A DNA stretch of 64,000 nucleotides. It comes from Halomonas ventosae (GTDB lineage: Bacteria > Pseudomonadota > Gammaproteobacteria > Pseudomonadales > Halomonadaceae). The stretch lies in assembly GCF_004361885.1 (NCBI RefSeq), contig NZ_SNWH01000001.1, positions 1 to 64,000 of the forward strand. Direction: 5' to 3'. The notes under the pieces were generated by a model. The model was not told where the DNA came from. It worked only from the letters and a program-made list of their open reading frames with translations, and did no database searches. Position numbers and translations under genes: made by a program. Positions within the stretch are counted from its first letter, which is position 1; each line of letters opens with the position of its first letter. Below are positions 8,948-17,331 of the stretch, piece by piece.

Positions 8948-8974
8948 GCCGACCCGCCAGGGTCGGCTTTTTTT
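8948..8974 (+). terminator. Rho-independent terminator
   Basis: An 8-bp perfect stem GCCGACCC/GGGTCGGC with a GCCA loop is followed by seven T residues. It closes the small membrane-protein transcript. There is no matching T run on the other strand, so it does not serve the leftward proS. Confidence 0.92.
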
Positions 8975-9072
8975 ATGCCAAGGCGCGAGCGCATGGCGTG
9001 TGCCACTACTTTGGGTAGCAGGATTTCTCCGTGGGATTCAGCGCTCGGCAGCGGTGTGCAATGCGGCAGGCG

Positions 9073-10794
9073 TCAGCGCGTGAGCTTCTCGCCCAGGAAG
9101 TCGAGGATCTGCGCGGCCGGTACCATGGTGGCGTCACTGTCACGGCGTCCCTTGTACTCCAGTTCTGCGTTGTCCAGGCCGCGGTCACCGACGACCAGCC
9201 GGTGGGGAATGCCCATCAGCTCGTGGTCGGCGAAACGCACCCCGGGGCGCAGGTCGCGGTCGTCCAGCAGCACCTCGAAGCCGGCGGCGGTCAGTGCCTG
9301 ATACAACCGCTCGGACTCCTCGCGCACCCGCTGCGACTTGTGGGCGTTCATGGGCACCATGGCGATCTGGAAAGGCGCGATGGCATCGGGCCAGATGATC
9401 CCGGCATCATCGTGGTTCTGCTCGATGGCGGCGGCCACGATGCGGGTCACCCCGATACCATAGCAGCCCATCCAGGGATGTACGGCACGACCTTCGTCGC
9501 CGAGTACGGTGGCGTTCATGGTCTCGCTGTACTTGCGTCCCAGCTGGAAGACGTGGCCGACCTCGATGCCGCGCTTGATGGAGAGGGTGCCATGGCCATC
9601 CGGTGAAGGATCGCCCTCGACCACGTTGCGGATGTCATACACCGGGGGTAGCGCCACGTCACGCTCCCAGTTGATACCGAAGTAGTGCTTGCCATCGATA
9701 TTGGCGCCGGCGCCGAAGTCGCTCATCAGCGCGACCGAGCGGTCGATGATGATCGGCATGTCCAGATTCACCGGGCCGAGCGAGCCGGGGCCGGCGCCCA
9801 CCGCGGCGCGGATCTCTTCCTCGCTGGCCAGGGTCAGTGGAGCGGCCACCTCGGGGAGGTTCTCGGCCTTGACCTCGTTGAGCTCGTGGTCGCCACGCAC
9901 CAACAGGGCGATCAGGCCACCCTCGGCGCCGTGGACCATCAGCGTTTTCAGGGTCTTGTCGATGGGCAGGCCGTGCTGTTCCACCAGAGTGGCGATGGTC
10001 CATGCATTCGGGGTATCGACCAGGCGCAGCGCTTCGCTGGGGGCCGGGCGTTGGACGTTGCTGCCCAGCGGGGCGGGCAGCGCCTCGGCCTTCTCCATGT
10101 TGGCGGCATAATCGGACTCGGTGGAGAAGACGATGTCGTCCTCGCCGGAGTCGGCGAGCACATGAAACTCGTGGGAGCCGGTACCGCCGATGGCGCCGTT
10201 GTCGGCGATCACCGGGCGAAAATCGAGCCCCAGGCGGGTGAAGATGCGCATATAGGCGTCATACATCACCTGGTAGGTCTCCATCAGCGAGGCTTCGTCG
10301 ATGTGGAAAGAGTAGGCGTCCTTCATGATGAACTCGCGGGCGCGCATCACCCCGAAGCGCGGGCGAATCTCGTCGCGAAACTTGGTCTGGATCTGGTAGA
10401 AGTTGGCCGGTAGCTGTTTATAGCTGGCGATCTCCTTGCGCACCAGGTCGGTGATCACCTCTTCATGGGTGGGGCCGACGCAGTAGTCGCGCTCGTGACG
10501 ATCCTTGAGGCGCAAGAGCTCCGGGCCGTACTGCTCCCAGCGCCCGGACTCCTGCCATAGCTCGGCCGGCTGCACCGCCGGCATGAGCACCTCCTGGGCC
10601 CCGGCGCGATCCATCTCCTCGCGCACGATGCGCTCGACCTTGCGCAGGGTCCTCAGGCCCACCGGTAGCCAGGTGTAGAGGCCGGAGGTGAGGCGGCGGA
10701 TCATCCCCGAGCGCAGCATCAGCTGATGGCTGATGACCTCGGCGTCGGCGGGGGTTTCCTTGAGGGTGGCGATCAACAGTTGGCTAGCGCGCAT
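9073..10794 (-). CDS. proS: Prolyl-tRNA synthetase
   Basis: This 573-residue class II aminoacyl-tRNA synthetase charges tRNA-Pro. The start [20 protein letters not shown] matches the family N terminus and the length is close to the 572 residues of E. coli ProS. Motif 1 and 2 regions ([36 protein letters not shown]) are visible. The editing (INS) domain, with EKAEALPAP and TLKTLMVHG, lies between motifs 2 and 3, as in the bacterial type. Motif 3 ([14 protein letters not shown]) and the C-terminal anticodon-binding domain follow. The reading frame is open well upstream of the start, but only this ATG gives the conserved N terminus. Confidence 0.97.
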   Translation of the reverse strand: MRASQLLIATLKETPADAEVISHQLMLRSGMIRRLTSGLYTWLPVGLRTLRKVERIVREEMDRAGAQEVLMPAVQPAELWQESGRWEQYGPELLRLKDRHERDYCVGPTHEEVITDLVRKEIASYKQLPANFYQIQTKFRDEIRPRFGVMRAREFIMKDAYSFHIDEASLMETYQVMYDAYMRIFTRLGLDFRPVIADNGAIGGTGSHEFHVLADSGEDDIVFSTESDYAANMEKAEALPAPLGSNVQRPAPSEALRLVDTPNAWTIATLVEQHGLPIDKTLKTLMVHGAEGGLIALLVRGDHELNEVKAENLPEVAAPLTLASEEEIRAAVGAGPGSLGPVNLDMPIIIDRSVALMSDFGAGANIDGKHYFGINWERDVALPPVYDIRNVVEGDPSPDGHGTLSIKRGIEVGHVFQLGRKYSETMNATVLGDEGRAVHPWMGCYGIGVTRIVAAAIEQNHDDAGIIWPDAIAPFQIAMVPMNAHKSQRVREESERLYQALTAAGFEVLLDDRDLRPGVRFADHELMGIPHRLVVGDRGLDNAELEYKGRRDSDATMVPAAQILDFLGEKLTR

Positions 10795-10871
10795 GGGTCC
10801 GGCGGTTCCTCGAGCGTGTTCGTACAGGTGACGGAATCGGGGGCCGCGCAGGTCGGCGGCAATGACCGAGC

Positions 10872-10900
10872 ATTGTACGGCTCGCCGTCCGAGGCGGCAA
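10872..10900 (-). promoter_or_regulatory. Sigma-70-type promoter of proS
   Basis: On the minus strand TTGCCG (10895-10900) is followed after 17 bp by TACAAT (10872-10877), about 80 bp upstream of the proS start. The hexamers and spacing fit a housekeeping promoter. Confidence 0.6.
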
Positions 10901-10937
10901 AAGCTTGTGCTCACACGGTGTTCCCGCCGAGCCCTGG

Positions 10938-11693
10938 TCAGCCCTCGAGCAGCAGCAGGCGCACCAGCATGCCCAGCACCAGAGTGGTGGAGACGCTGAG
11001 CAGGGTGCCGAGCAGCACGTATTCGGTGAGCTTGCGGTCGCGGGAGTCGCGCAGGTCGCCGAAGCGCAGCACCGACTTGGCGGCGAGCAGGAAACCGACC
11101 GCGGTGAGCTGGTCCAGCAGCACCAGGGTCAGCACCAGCAGCCGTTCCAGCACGCCGATGCGCGCTCCGGCGCTGGCCAGGGTGCCGGTCTCCTCGAGCT
11201 GCTCGCTCCAGCGCTGCATGACCAGGGCGATGGCGATCGACAGCGGGCGCGTCACCAGCAGGTAGGCGGCCGCCATTCCCAGCACCGTCGGTGAGGCGAG
11301 CCAGGCGGCGAGCTCGCGCAGCGGGGCCAGGCTGCCGAGCCAGGCCAGCCAGAGTCCCAGCAGCACCAGCAGGTGACTGGCTTGGTCGAGCAGGAACCAG
11401 CGCAGTTCGCCGGCCGGCAGTCGGGCCTTGGCCAGGTCGATCAGCCAGTGGCTGGCGGCCACCGTCAGGGCGCCGAGCAGCACCGCGGCCAGGCCCCGGG
11501 GCGTGGCCGCGCTCGCCATCAGCAGCACACCCCCGGCGAGCAGGCCATGCAGGCCGGCATGCTGGAACAGGCGCGGGGAACGGTGGCGCAGCCGGTAGCG
11601 TTCCTCCACCCAGGTACGCGGTTGCAGCAGGAAGTCGCCGACCAGGTGGGCGAGGACCAGCCCCATGAGCAACGAGAGGGCATCGGCGCTCAT
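10938..11693 (-). CDS. DUF3307 family membrane protein
   Basis: This 251-residue protein has about seven hydrophobic helices and no signal peptide. The N-terminal [16 protein letters not shown], a following QHAGLHG and an SHWLIDLAK segment are typical of DUF3307. The conserved His/Asp residues placed around membrane helices recall YdjM-type membrane-bound metal-dependent hydrolases, so a membrane enzyme is possible but unproven. The gene overlaps the end of the SatD-like gene by 4 bp (ATGA) and should be translationally coupled to it. DUF3307 next to SatD is, to my knowledge, a recurrent pairing, which suggests the two work together. Confidence 0.8.
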   Translation of the reverse strand: MSADALSLLMGLVLAHLVGDFLLQPRTWVEERYRLRHRSPRLFQHAGLHGLLAGGVLLMASAATPRGLAAVLLGALTVAASHWLIDLAKARLPAGELRWFLLDQASHLLVLLGLWLAWLGSLAPLRELAAWLASPTVLGMAAAYLLVTRPLSIAIALVMQRWSEQLEETGTLASAGARIGVLERLLVLTLVLLDQLTAVGFLLAAKSVLRFGDLRDSRDRKLTEYVLLGTLLSVSTTLVLGMLVRLLLLEG

Positions 11694-12325
11694 GGCGTGC
11701 CCTCCTCGTCGGCGAGGCGCTGTCGCAGGTAGTCGAGGGTGTCGGAAAGCAGGGCCCAGCGGGCGGCGCGCAAACGCTTGTGTACGCTGGGCTGGCGGAT
11801 GCCGAGCCGCTCGGCCAGGGCCTGCTGGGAGGCATCATGGCGCAGGCTCAGGCCGACGACCTCGGCGGAGTAGGGCGACCAGCCGTCGAGCAGGTCGTCG
11901 ATGAAGCGGACCAGCAGGGCGAGGCCGGGGTCCTCGGGCGCGTCCAGCCGGGTCAGCGACAGGTGGGCGCTGGTGTCGGCCAGGGCATCCAGGGCGCGAC
12001 CCGAGGCCACGAAGGTGGCGCCGTCGGCCGCCGCGATGCCGCGCTCCGCCGGCCCGACCGCCACGGCGATGCGGGCATCCCAGCGCTGGTCGGGCTCGGA
12101 GTGCTCGACCAGCGCCGCCCGCAGGGCCACGGCCGCCTCCATGGCCGGCGCCGCCCGGGGCAGGGCGAGCTGGAAGCCGTCGCCACGGAAGCGTTCGCCG
12201 TGGCCGCCATGCAGGGAGGCCAGTTCGACCAGGCTCTCATCCAGCAGCCGGTAGAGGCGAGGTCGGTCGTCGATCTTGCGCGAGTCGATCACGTCGCCGG
12301 TCAGCACGGCGATTCGCTGTGGCAT
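11690..12325 (-). CDS. SatD-family protein: cyclase-like domain plus HTH
   Basis: This 211-residue protein has two parts. Residues ~1-150 contain [23 protein letters not shown] and RIAVAVG...[12 protein letters not shown], an order that recalls class III nucleotidyl cyclase folds, including two Asp residues where metal ligands would sit. Residues ~165-205 hold a clear helix-turn-helix ([22 protein letters not shown]). It is followed without a gap by the DUF3307 membrane protein. Three identical-type inverted repeats cover the promoter directly upstream, so autoregulation through the HTH is likely. The SatD family name is from memory of motifs. Whether the N-terminal domain is an enzyme or a ligand sensor is unknown. 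GGAGGACCTGCC precedes the start. Confidence 0.78.
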   Translation of the reverse strand: MPQRIAVLTGDVIDSRKIDDRPRLYRLLDESLVELASLHGGHGERFRGDGFQLALPRAAPAMEAAVALRAALVEHSEPDQRWDARIAVAVGPAERGIAAADGATFVASGRALDALADTSAHLSLTRLDAPEDPGLALLVRFIDDLLDGWSPYSAEVVGLSLRHDASQQALAERLGIRQPSVHKRLRAARWALLSDTLDYLRQRLADEEGTP

Positions 12326-12355
12326 GGCAGGTCCTCCGGGGCTCTCGCCTCAAGG

Positions 12356-12431
12356 ATAGCCTTGGAGGGCTATTTATCAATCTAATAGCCTTAAAAGGTT
12401 ATAATGGCAATATATAGCCCATAAGGGCTAT
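12356..12431. promoter_or_regulatory. Three phased operators ATAGCC-N6-GGCTAT
   Basis: Dyads lie at 12356-12373 (ATAGCC TTGGAG GGCTAT), 12385-12402 (ATAGCC TTAAAA GGTTAT, one mismatch) and 12414-12431 (ATAGCC CATAAG GGCTAT, extending to a 9-bp arm). Their starts are exactly 29 bp apart. The middle copy overlaps the -10 and spacer of the predicted satD promoter, one lies just upstream of -35 and one just downstream of the start point. This layout fits repression, probably by the HTH of the SatD-like protein. Confidence 0.8.
12382..12410 (-). promoter_or_regulatory. Predicted promoter of the satD-DUF3307 operon
   Basis: On the minus strand TTGCCA (12405-12410) and TATTAG (12382-12387) are 17 bp apart, 57 bp upstream of the start codon. 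The two hexamers are interleaved with the three operators. Confidence 0.55.
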
Positions 12432-12437
12432 ATGCGC

Positions 12438-13628
12438 CTACCGAGCCAGTTCCCGCATGGCGCTCTCCAGCCCCTCCAGGGTCATGGAGTACATGCGATC
12501 GTCGATCAGCTCGCGGATCAGCCGGGTGGAGTGGGTGACCTCCCAGGCGCGCCGCGGCATGGGGTTGAGCCAGGCCAGGCGCGGGAACGTGTCGACCAGG
12601 CGCCTGAGCCACATCGCGCCGGGCTCGTCGTTGAAGTGCTCGACGCTGCCGCCGGGATGGGTAATTTCGTAAGGCGACATGGCGGCATCGCCGACGATCA
12701 CCACCTGATAGTCGGAACCAAAGGTGTGCAGCACATCCAGAGTCGGGATGCGCTCGTCGAAGCGACGGGCCCGGTGATGAGAATTGCTGCGCCACAGCCC
12801 CTCGTACAGACAGTTGTGGAAGTAGTAGGCCTCCAGGTGCTTGAACTCCGAGCGCGCCGCCGAGAAGAGCTCCTCGCAGGTGCGGATGTGGTCGTCCATG
12901 GAGCCGCCCACGTCGAGCAGCAGCAGTACCTTCACCGCGTTGTGGCGCTCGGGGCGCATCCGTACGTTGAGCAGGCCAGCGTCGCGAGCCGTCTCGCGGA
13001 TGGTGGCGTCGACGTCGAACTCCTCCGAGGCCCCCTGGCGAGCAAACTTGCGCAGCCGGCGCAGCGCCATCTTGATGTTGCGGGTGCCCAGCTCCAGGGA
13101 GTCGTCGTAGTCGCGGAAGCGCCGCTCGTCCCACACCTTCACCGCCCGGCGATGGCGCGAGCCCTCCTGGCCGATGCGGATCCCCTCGGGGTTGTAGCCG
13201 TAGGCGCCGAAGGGGCTGGTGCCGCCGGTGCCGATCCACTTGTTGCCGCCGGCATGGCGCTCCTGCTGCTCCTCGAGGCGCTGCTTGAAGGTCTCGATCA
13301 ACGTCTCGAGCCCGCCCAGCGACTCGATCTGGGCCTTCTCCTCCGCGGAGAGCCGCTTCTCGAACTCGCGGCGCAGCCAGTCGTCGGGAATCAGTGCCTC
13401 GATGGCGGCGTCCAGGCTCTCCATCCCCTCGAACCAGGCGGCGAAGGCGCGATCGAAGCGGTCGAAGTGGCGCTCGTCCTTGACCATCACCGTGCGCGCC
13501 AGCTGGTAGAAGGCCTGCATGTCGGCGAACACCACGCCGCGCTCCACCACCGCGTGGAGGTCGAGCAGCTCGCGCAGCGACACCGGCACGCCGTGGCGCT
13601 TGAGGGTTTCGAACAGGCCGATGAACAT
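12438..13628 (-). CDS. VWA domain protein, CoxE-like, partner of MoxR ATPase
   Basis: This 396-residue cytoplasmic protein has a C-terminal von Willebrand A domain. The metal-ion-dependent adhesion motif is seen as LLLDVGGSMDDH, in the DxGxS form common in the CoxE-like group, with a later VIVGDAAMSPYE segment. The N-terminal half is helical and charged. It begins 3 bp after the MoxR-type ATPase gene, so the two form one operon. MoxR/VWA pairs act together as ATP-driven assembly or metal-insertion chaperones in characterised cases; the client here cannot be seen. It ends just upstream of the satD operators. Confidence 0.85.
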   Translation of the reverse strand: MFIGLFETLKRHGVPVSLRELLDLHAVVERGVVFADMQAFYQLARTVMVKDERHFDRFDRAFAAWFEGMESLDAAIEALIPDDWLRREFEKRLSAEEKAQIESLGGLETLIETFKQRLEEQQERHAGGNKWIGTGGTSPFGAYGYNPEGIRIGQEGSRHRRAVKVWDERRFRDYDDSLELGTRNIKMALRRLRKFARQGASEEFDVDATIRETARDAGLLNVRMRPERHNAVKVLLLLDVGGSMDDHIRTCEELFSAARSEFKHLEAYYFHNCLYEGLWRSNSHHRARRFDERIPTLDVLHTFGSDYQVVIVGDAAMSPYEITHPGGSVEHFNDEPGAMWLRRLVDTFPRLAWLNPMPRRAWEVTHSTRLIRELIDDRMYSMTLEGLESAMRELAR

Positions 13629-13631
13629 GGA

Positions 13632-14486
13632 TCAGCGCCTCGGGTTGCCCTGCCGGCGGATCATGAAGGCTAGCCGTTCCAGTAACTGCGTATCCTGCTC
13701 ATTCTTGACCAGTGCCCCGGCCAGCGGCGGGATCGCCCTGGTAGGATCGCGCTGGTAGAGCGCCTCCCGGGCCAGCTCATCACTCATCAGCAGCTTCAGC
13801 CAGTCCACCAGCTCCGAGGTCGAGGGCTTCTTCTTCAGGCCCGGCGCCTGGCGCAGGTCGAAGAACACCTCGAGTGCCTCGCCGACCAGCTTCGGGGCGA
13901 TCTCCGGGAAGTGCACGTCGACGATCGCGGCCATGGTCTCGCGGTCGGGAAACTCGATATAGTGGAAGAAGCAGCGGCGCAGGAAGGCGTCGGGCAGCTC
14001 CTTCTCGTTGTTGGAGGTGATGACGATGATCGGGCGGTGGCGGGCACGAATGGTCTCGCCGGTTTCATAGACATGGAACTCCATGCGATCCAGCTCCTGG
14101 AGCAGGTCGTTGGGAAATTCGATGTCCGCCTTGTCAATTTCGTCGATCAGCAGCACCACCCGCTCATCCGCGGTGAAGGCCTCCCACAGCTTGCCGGGCC
14201 GGATGTAGTTGGCGACGTTCTCCACGCCCTCGACGCCCAGCTGGGAGTCGCGCAGGCGGCTCACCGCGTCGTACTCGTAGAGCCCCTGGGCGGCCTTGGT
14301 GGAGGACTTGATGTGCCAGGTGTGCAGCCGTGTGCCCAGCGAGGCCGCCAACTCCTCGGCGAGCAGCGTCTTACCGGTGCCCGGCTCGCCCTTGATCAGC
14401 AGCGGTCGCTCCAGGGTCACGGCGGCGTTGACTGCCTGCTTGAGGGCCTCGGTGGCCACGTAGGTGGAAGTGGAATTAAACGCCAT
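13632..14486 (-). CDS. MoxR-family AAA+ ATPase
   Basis: This 284-residue AAA+ protein has Walker A KGEPGTGKT, Walker B VLLIDEIDKAD, and sensor motifs in VITSNNEKELPDAFLRRC. Family members remodel or load cofactors into client enzymes with a VWA partner, which is encoded immediately downstream. The start MAFNSTSTYV has GAGGCG upstream; an in-frame ATG 13 codons earlier is less well placed. A promoter lies about 43 bp upstream of the chosen start. Confidence 0.88.
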   Translation of the reverse strand: MAFNSTSTYVATEALKQAVNAAVTLERPLLIKGEPGTGKTLLAEELAASLGTRLHTWHIKSSTKAAQGLYEYDAVSRLRDSQLGVEGVENVANYIRPGKLWEAFTADERVVLLIDEIDKADIEFPNDLLQELDRMEFHVYETGETIRARHRPIIVITSNNEKELPDAFLRRCFFHYIEFPDRETMAAIVDVHFPEIAPKLVGEALEVFFDLRQAPGLKKKPSTSELVDWLKLLMSDELAREALYQRDPTRAIPPLAGALVKNEQDTQLLERLAFMIRRQGNPRR

Positions 14487-14528
14487 GGGTCGCGCCTCGG
14501 CAGATCGCAGATCGGGAAGAGTCAAACG

Positions 14529-14557
14529 AGTGTACGGAAGGGCGGCGATGGCGACAA
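14529..14557 (-). promoter_or_regulatory. Promoter of the moxR-VWA operon
   Basis: On the minus strand TTGTCG (14552-14557) and TACACT (14529-14534) are separated by 17 bp. No operator-like repeat is evident. Confidence 0.5.
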
Positions 14558-14589
14558 ATTATTGCCCCGATCCGGGCGCTAGGCCTCCC

Positions 14590-14888
14590 GGCGACATCCA
14601 TGCCGGCCTCCAACGGCTCGGCTGGGCAGCGGAGCGCTTTGCCGGCACTCCGATCCTCTATGTCCCTGGCAACCACGAGTTCTACGGCACCGCCATGCCC
14701 GAGCTGCGCCGAGAACTGGCCGCCGAGGCTGCACGGCTCGGCATTCACCTGCTGGACAACGGTCGGGTGGTGATCAGCCACCATGCGCCCCTGGCCGAGT
14801 GCCTCCCAGGGCGCTACCGCGCCGAGGCGCTGCCATCGTCGGCGACGACTTCGAAAGCCTGATCGACCGCCAGCTGGGCCTGTTCTGA
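14590..14888 (+). pseudogene. Metallophosphoesterase remnant, truncated and frameshifted
   Basis: The translation GDIHAGLQRLGWAAERF, then YVPGNHEFYG and VVISHHAPL, matches the middle of calcineurin-like phosphoesterases (GDxH, GNHE and HHAP motifs). The N-terminal D-x-H metal motif is missing upstream. Near 14830 the frame shifts: the next frame continues VGDDFESLIDRQLGLF and stops, short of the final GHxH block. The gene is therefore broken at both ends and by a frameshift. It lies between divergent moxR and the convergent MsbA-like exporter gene. Confidence 0.8.
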
Positions 14889-14900
14889 GCCGGCAGGGCA

Positions 14901-16700
14901 TCAGGGGAGGGAAGGGGAGTTAGCCAAGCCGCCCGCCGGATGGCGCCCGAACTGCAATTCGGCCAGGTGGCGGTAGAGCGGGCTCGATTCGAGTAGCTCA
15001 GCGTGGCGGCCGCTGGCCACCAGCCGTCCCTGGTCCATCACCAGCAGGCGGTCGGCGGCGACCACGGTGGCCAGGCGATGGGCGATGACCAGGCTGGTGC
15101 GGCCCACCATCAGCCGCTCCAGGGCCTGCTGCACCAGCCGCTCGCTCTGCGCGTCCAGGGCACTGGTGGCCTCGTCGAGCAGCAGCACCCGTGGCTCCTT
15201 GAGTAGCGCTCGGGCGATGGCCAGGCGCTGGCGCTGGCCGCCGGAGAGCTGCACGCCGCCGGGGCCGAGCGAGGTGTCGAACCCTCGCGGCAGGGTCTCG
15301 ATGAAGGCCAGGGCATTGGCATCCCGGGTGGCCCGGCGCAGTTCCTCGAGGCTGGCCGTGGGGCGGGCGAAGCGCAGGTTCTCGGCCACGCTGCCGGTGA
15401 AGAGCACCGGCTCCTGGGCCACCAGGCCCAGCGCCGCGCGCAGTTCACGTGGGGCCAGGTCGCGCAGGTCGATGCCGTCGAGGCGCAGGATGCCCAGGTC
15501 CGGGTCATGGAAGCGCAGCAACAGGGCGAGCAGGGTGCTCTTGCCGGCCCCGGAGGGGCCCACCAGCGCCACCCGCTCGCCCGGGCAGATTTCCAGATCA
15601 ACGGCCTGAAGCGCCGGTGAATCGCGGCCGGGATAGGTGAAGCTCACATCTTCCAGGTGGATCGCGCCAGCAAGCGGTCTGGGCAGTGGCACGGGATGCG
15701 CGGGCGCGCGAATCACCGGGCATGCCTCGAGCAGCTCGAGCAGGCGCTCGGCGGCCCCGGCGCCGCGCTGGACATCGCCGGCCACCTCGGCCAGCGTGGC
15801 CACGGCGCCCGCTGCCAGCACCGCGTAGAAGACGAACGCTGAGAGCTCGCCGGCGCTCATGCGGCCCGCCAGCACCGCCTGGCCGCCCTGCCAGAGCATC
15901 ACGCCGACCGCGGCGAACACCGCCAGCATGGCGATGCCGGTCAGCCAGGCACGCTGGCGGGTTCGCGCCACAGCAGTGGCGAAGGCGTCCTCGACCCGTG
16001 CCCCGTAGGCCTGGCGATCCTGTGTTTCGTGGGTGAAGGCCTGCACGGTACGGATACCGGCCAGGGCCTCGCCAGCATAGCGGCCGAGCTCTGCTACGCG
16101 GTCCTGGCTGAAGCGCGAGAGGCGCCGCACCCGGCGCCCGAACCAGAGGATCGGCAGGACCGTGGCGGGGATACCCACCAGCACGATGGCCGAGAGCCAC
16201 GGCTGGGTCACCAGCATCAGCGCCACCGCGCCGATCAGCATCAGCAGATTTCGCAGCGCCAGCGAGATCGACGAGCCGAACAGGCTCTGCAGCACGCTGG
16301 TGTCTGCCGTGAGTCGCGAGGTGATCTCCCCGGCGCCGCCGCTTTCTCCGGCACTGCTCTCGAAAAAGCCGGGCTCGAGGTCGAGCAGGTGATCGAAAAC
16401 CTGGCGTCGCAGGTCGGCGGCCAACCGTTCGCCGATCCAGGTGACCAGGTAATAGCGCAGCGCCGAGGCCATCGCCAGTACCGCCACCACTGCGAGCATC
16501 AGTCCCAAGGCCTGGTTGAGTCGTGTGCGATCCTCGGCCAGGAAGCCCTGGTCGATGACCAGGCGCAGGCCCTGACCCAGCAGCAGCACGCTGGACGCCG
16601 CCAGCAGCAGCGCGAGTCCCGCCAGCAGCAGTCGCCCACGGTAGGGGCACAGCAGGCCGAGCAGGCGCAGCAGGATTCGTGGATCGGGGGGCTGGGACAT
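14901..16700 (-). CDS. MsbA-like ABC exporter (fused membrane and ATPase domains)
   Basis: This 599-residue half-transporter has six membrane helices in residues ~20-310 and an ATP-binding domain after ~345. Walker A is GPSGAGKST at about 381-389, the signature is LSGGQRQR and Walker B is VLLLDEAT. It should work as a homodimer exporting a lipid or hydrophobic compound. MsbA is the best-known relative, but paralogues of this type are common and an lpxK neighbour is absent, so I give no symbol. It is transcribed alone, divergent from the molybdenum hydroxylase operon. Confidence 0.85.
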   Translation of the reverse strand: MSQPPDPRILLRLLGLLCPYRGRLLLAGLALLLAASSVLLLGQGLRLVIDQGFLAEDRTRLNQALGLMLAVVAVLAMASALRYYLVTWIGERLAADLRRQVFDHLLDLEPGFFESSAGESGGAGEITSRLTADTSVLQSLFGSSISLALRNLLMLIGAVALMLVTQPWLSAIVLVGIPATVLPILWFGRRVRRLSRFSQDRVAELGRYAGEALAGIRTVQAFTHETQDRQAYGARVEDAFATAVARTRQRAWLTGIAMLAVFAAVGVMLWQGGQAVLAGRMSAGELSAFVFYAVLAAGAVATLAEVAGDVQRGAGAAERLLELLEACPVIRAPAHPVPLPRPLAGAIHLEDVSFTYPGRDSPALQAVDLEICPGERVALVGPSGAGKSTLLALLLRFHDPDLGILRLDGIDLRDLAPRELRAALGLVAQEPVLFTGSVAENLRFARPTASLEELRRATRDANALAFIETLPRGFDTSLGPGGVQLSGGQRQRLAIARALLKEPRVLLLDEATSALDAQSERLVQQALERLMVGRTSLVIAHRLATVVAADRLLVMDQGRLVASGRHAELLESSPLYRHLAELQFGRHPAGGLANSPSLP

Positions 16701-16731
16701 TCGGTGCTCGAGTCAGGATGGCGGTGGGTCG

Positions 16732-16761
16732 TTAGTGTGCTTTAGTGTGCTTTGCTATAGT
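16732..16761 (+). promoter_or_regulatory. Candidate promoter with 10-bp tandem repeat
   Basis: TTAGTGTGCT occurs twice in tandem at 16732-16751, followed by TATAGT at 16756-16761. Either repeat could supply a -35-like TTAGTG; the first gives an 18-bp spacer. It would drive the iorA-like operon. The repeat may also be a regulator half-site pair. Confidence 0.4.
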
Positions 16762-16814
16762 AAACCTTAGTGCCCTAGCGAGCGGAGCGGGATGACAAGA
16801 TCGCTAACCGCTTT

Positions 16815-16850
16815 CCGATGAATCAAAGAAGACCGATGAATCAAAGAAGA
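16815..16850 (+). repeat. Perfect 18-bp tandem duplication in the leader
   Basis: CCGATGAATCAAAGAAGA is repeated exactly at 16815-16832 and 16833-16850, ending 10 bp before the start codon of the 2Fe-2S subunit and directly before its ribosome site. It is probably a recent slippage duplication. The A-rich unit could affect translation initiation. Confidence 0.9.
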
Positions 16851-16860
16851 GAGGTGAGGG

Positions 16861-17331
16861 ATGGTCAAGCTGACGATCAACGGCAGCGAGCGAGAGCTCG
16901 AGGTGCCGGAAAACATGCCGCTACTATGGGCGTTGCGCGACGTCGTCGGGTTTACCGGCACCAAGTTCGGTTGCGGCAAGGGGCTATGCGGGGCCTGTAC
17001 CGTGCATTTGGACGGCCAGCCGACCCGCTCCTGCATTACCCCGGTATCGGCGGCCAAGGGGCGGCCCATCACCACCATCGAAGCTATCGCCGAAGACGAG
17101 GTCGGTCAGGCCGTGCAGACAGCCTGGCGGGAGCTTGACGTGGTGCAGTGCGGCTACTGCCAGTCGGGCCAGATTATGTCGGCCACGGCGCTGCTAAGCA
17201 ACAATGCCAACCCCAGTGATGCCGACGTCGATAGTGCCATGCAAGGCAATATCTGCCGCTGCGCCACCTATGTGCGCATCCGCGCCGCAATCCACAACGC
17301 CGCAGGGCGCCTGGCCAAGGAGGTCTCCTGA
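16861..17331 (+). CDS. 2Fe-2S subunit of molybdenum hydroxylase (IorA-like)
   Basis: This 156-residue protein carries two [2Fe-2S] sites. The plant-type ferredoxin cluster is in [15 protein letters not shown] with a later Cys in RSCI, and the second is in the helical domain [10 protein letters not shown] ... GNICRC. It would pass electrons from the molybdenum subunit encoded next, with which it shares a TGATG stop/start. The size and two-subunit layout without an FAD subunit resemble isoquinoline 1-oxidoreductase (IorAB) and related periplasmic aldehyde oxidoreductases. The start follows GAGAGGTGAGGG. Confidence 0.9.
   Translation: MVKLTINGSERELEVPENMPLLWALRDVVGFTGTKFGCGKGLCGACTVHLDGQPTRSCITPVSAAKGRPITTIEAIAEDEVGQAVQTAWRELDVVQCGYCQSGQIMSATALLSNNANPSDADVDSAMQGNICRCATYVRIRAAIHNAAGRLAKEVS

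Noticed and set aside
10795-11838. Very long leftward reading frame running into proS from upstream
   Set aside because: The part before 10794 lacks any family similarity, covers the DUF3307 gene and is read through only because of high GC; ProS has its normal N terminus at 10794.
15598-16650. Long alternative leftward frame within the ABC exporter gene
   Set aside because: The translation is Arg/Gly/Ala-rich without motifs, while the overlapping frame has all ABC motifs.
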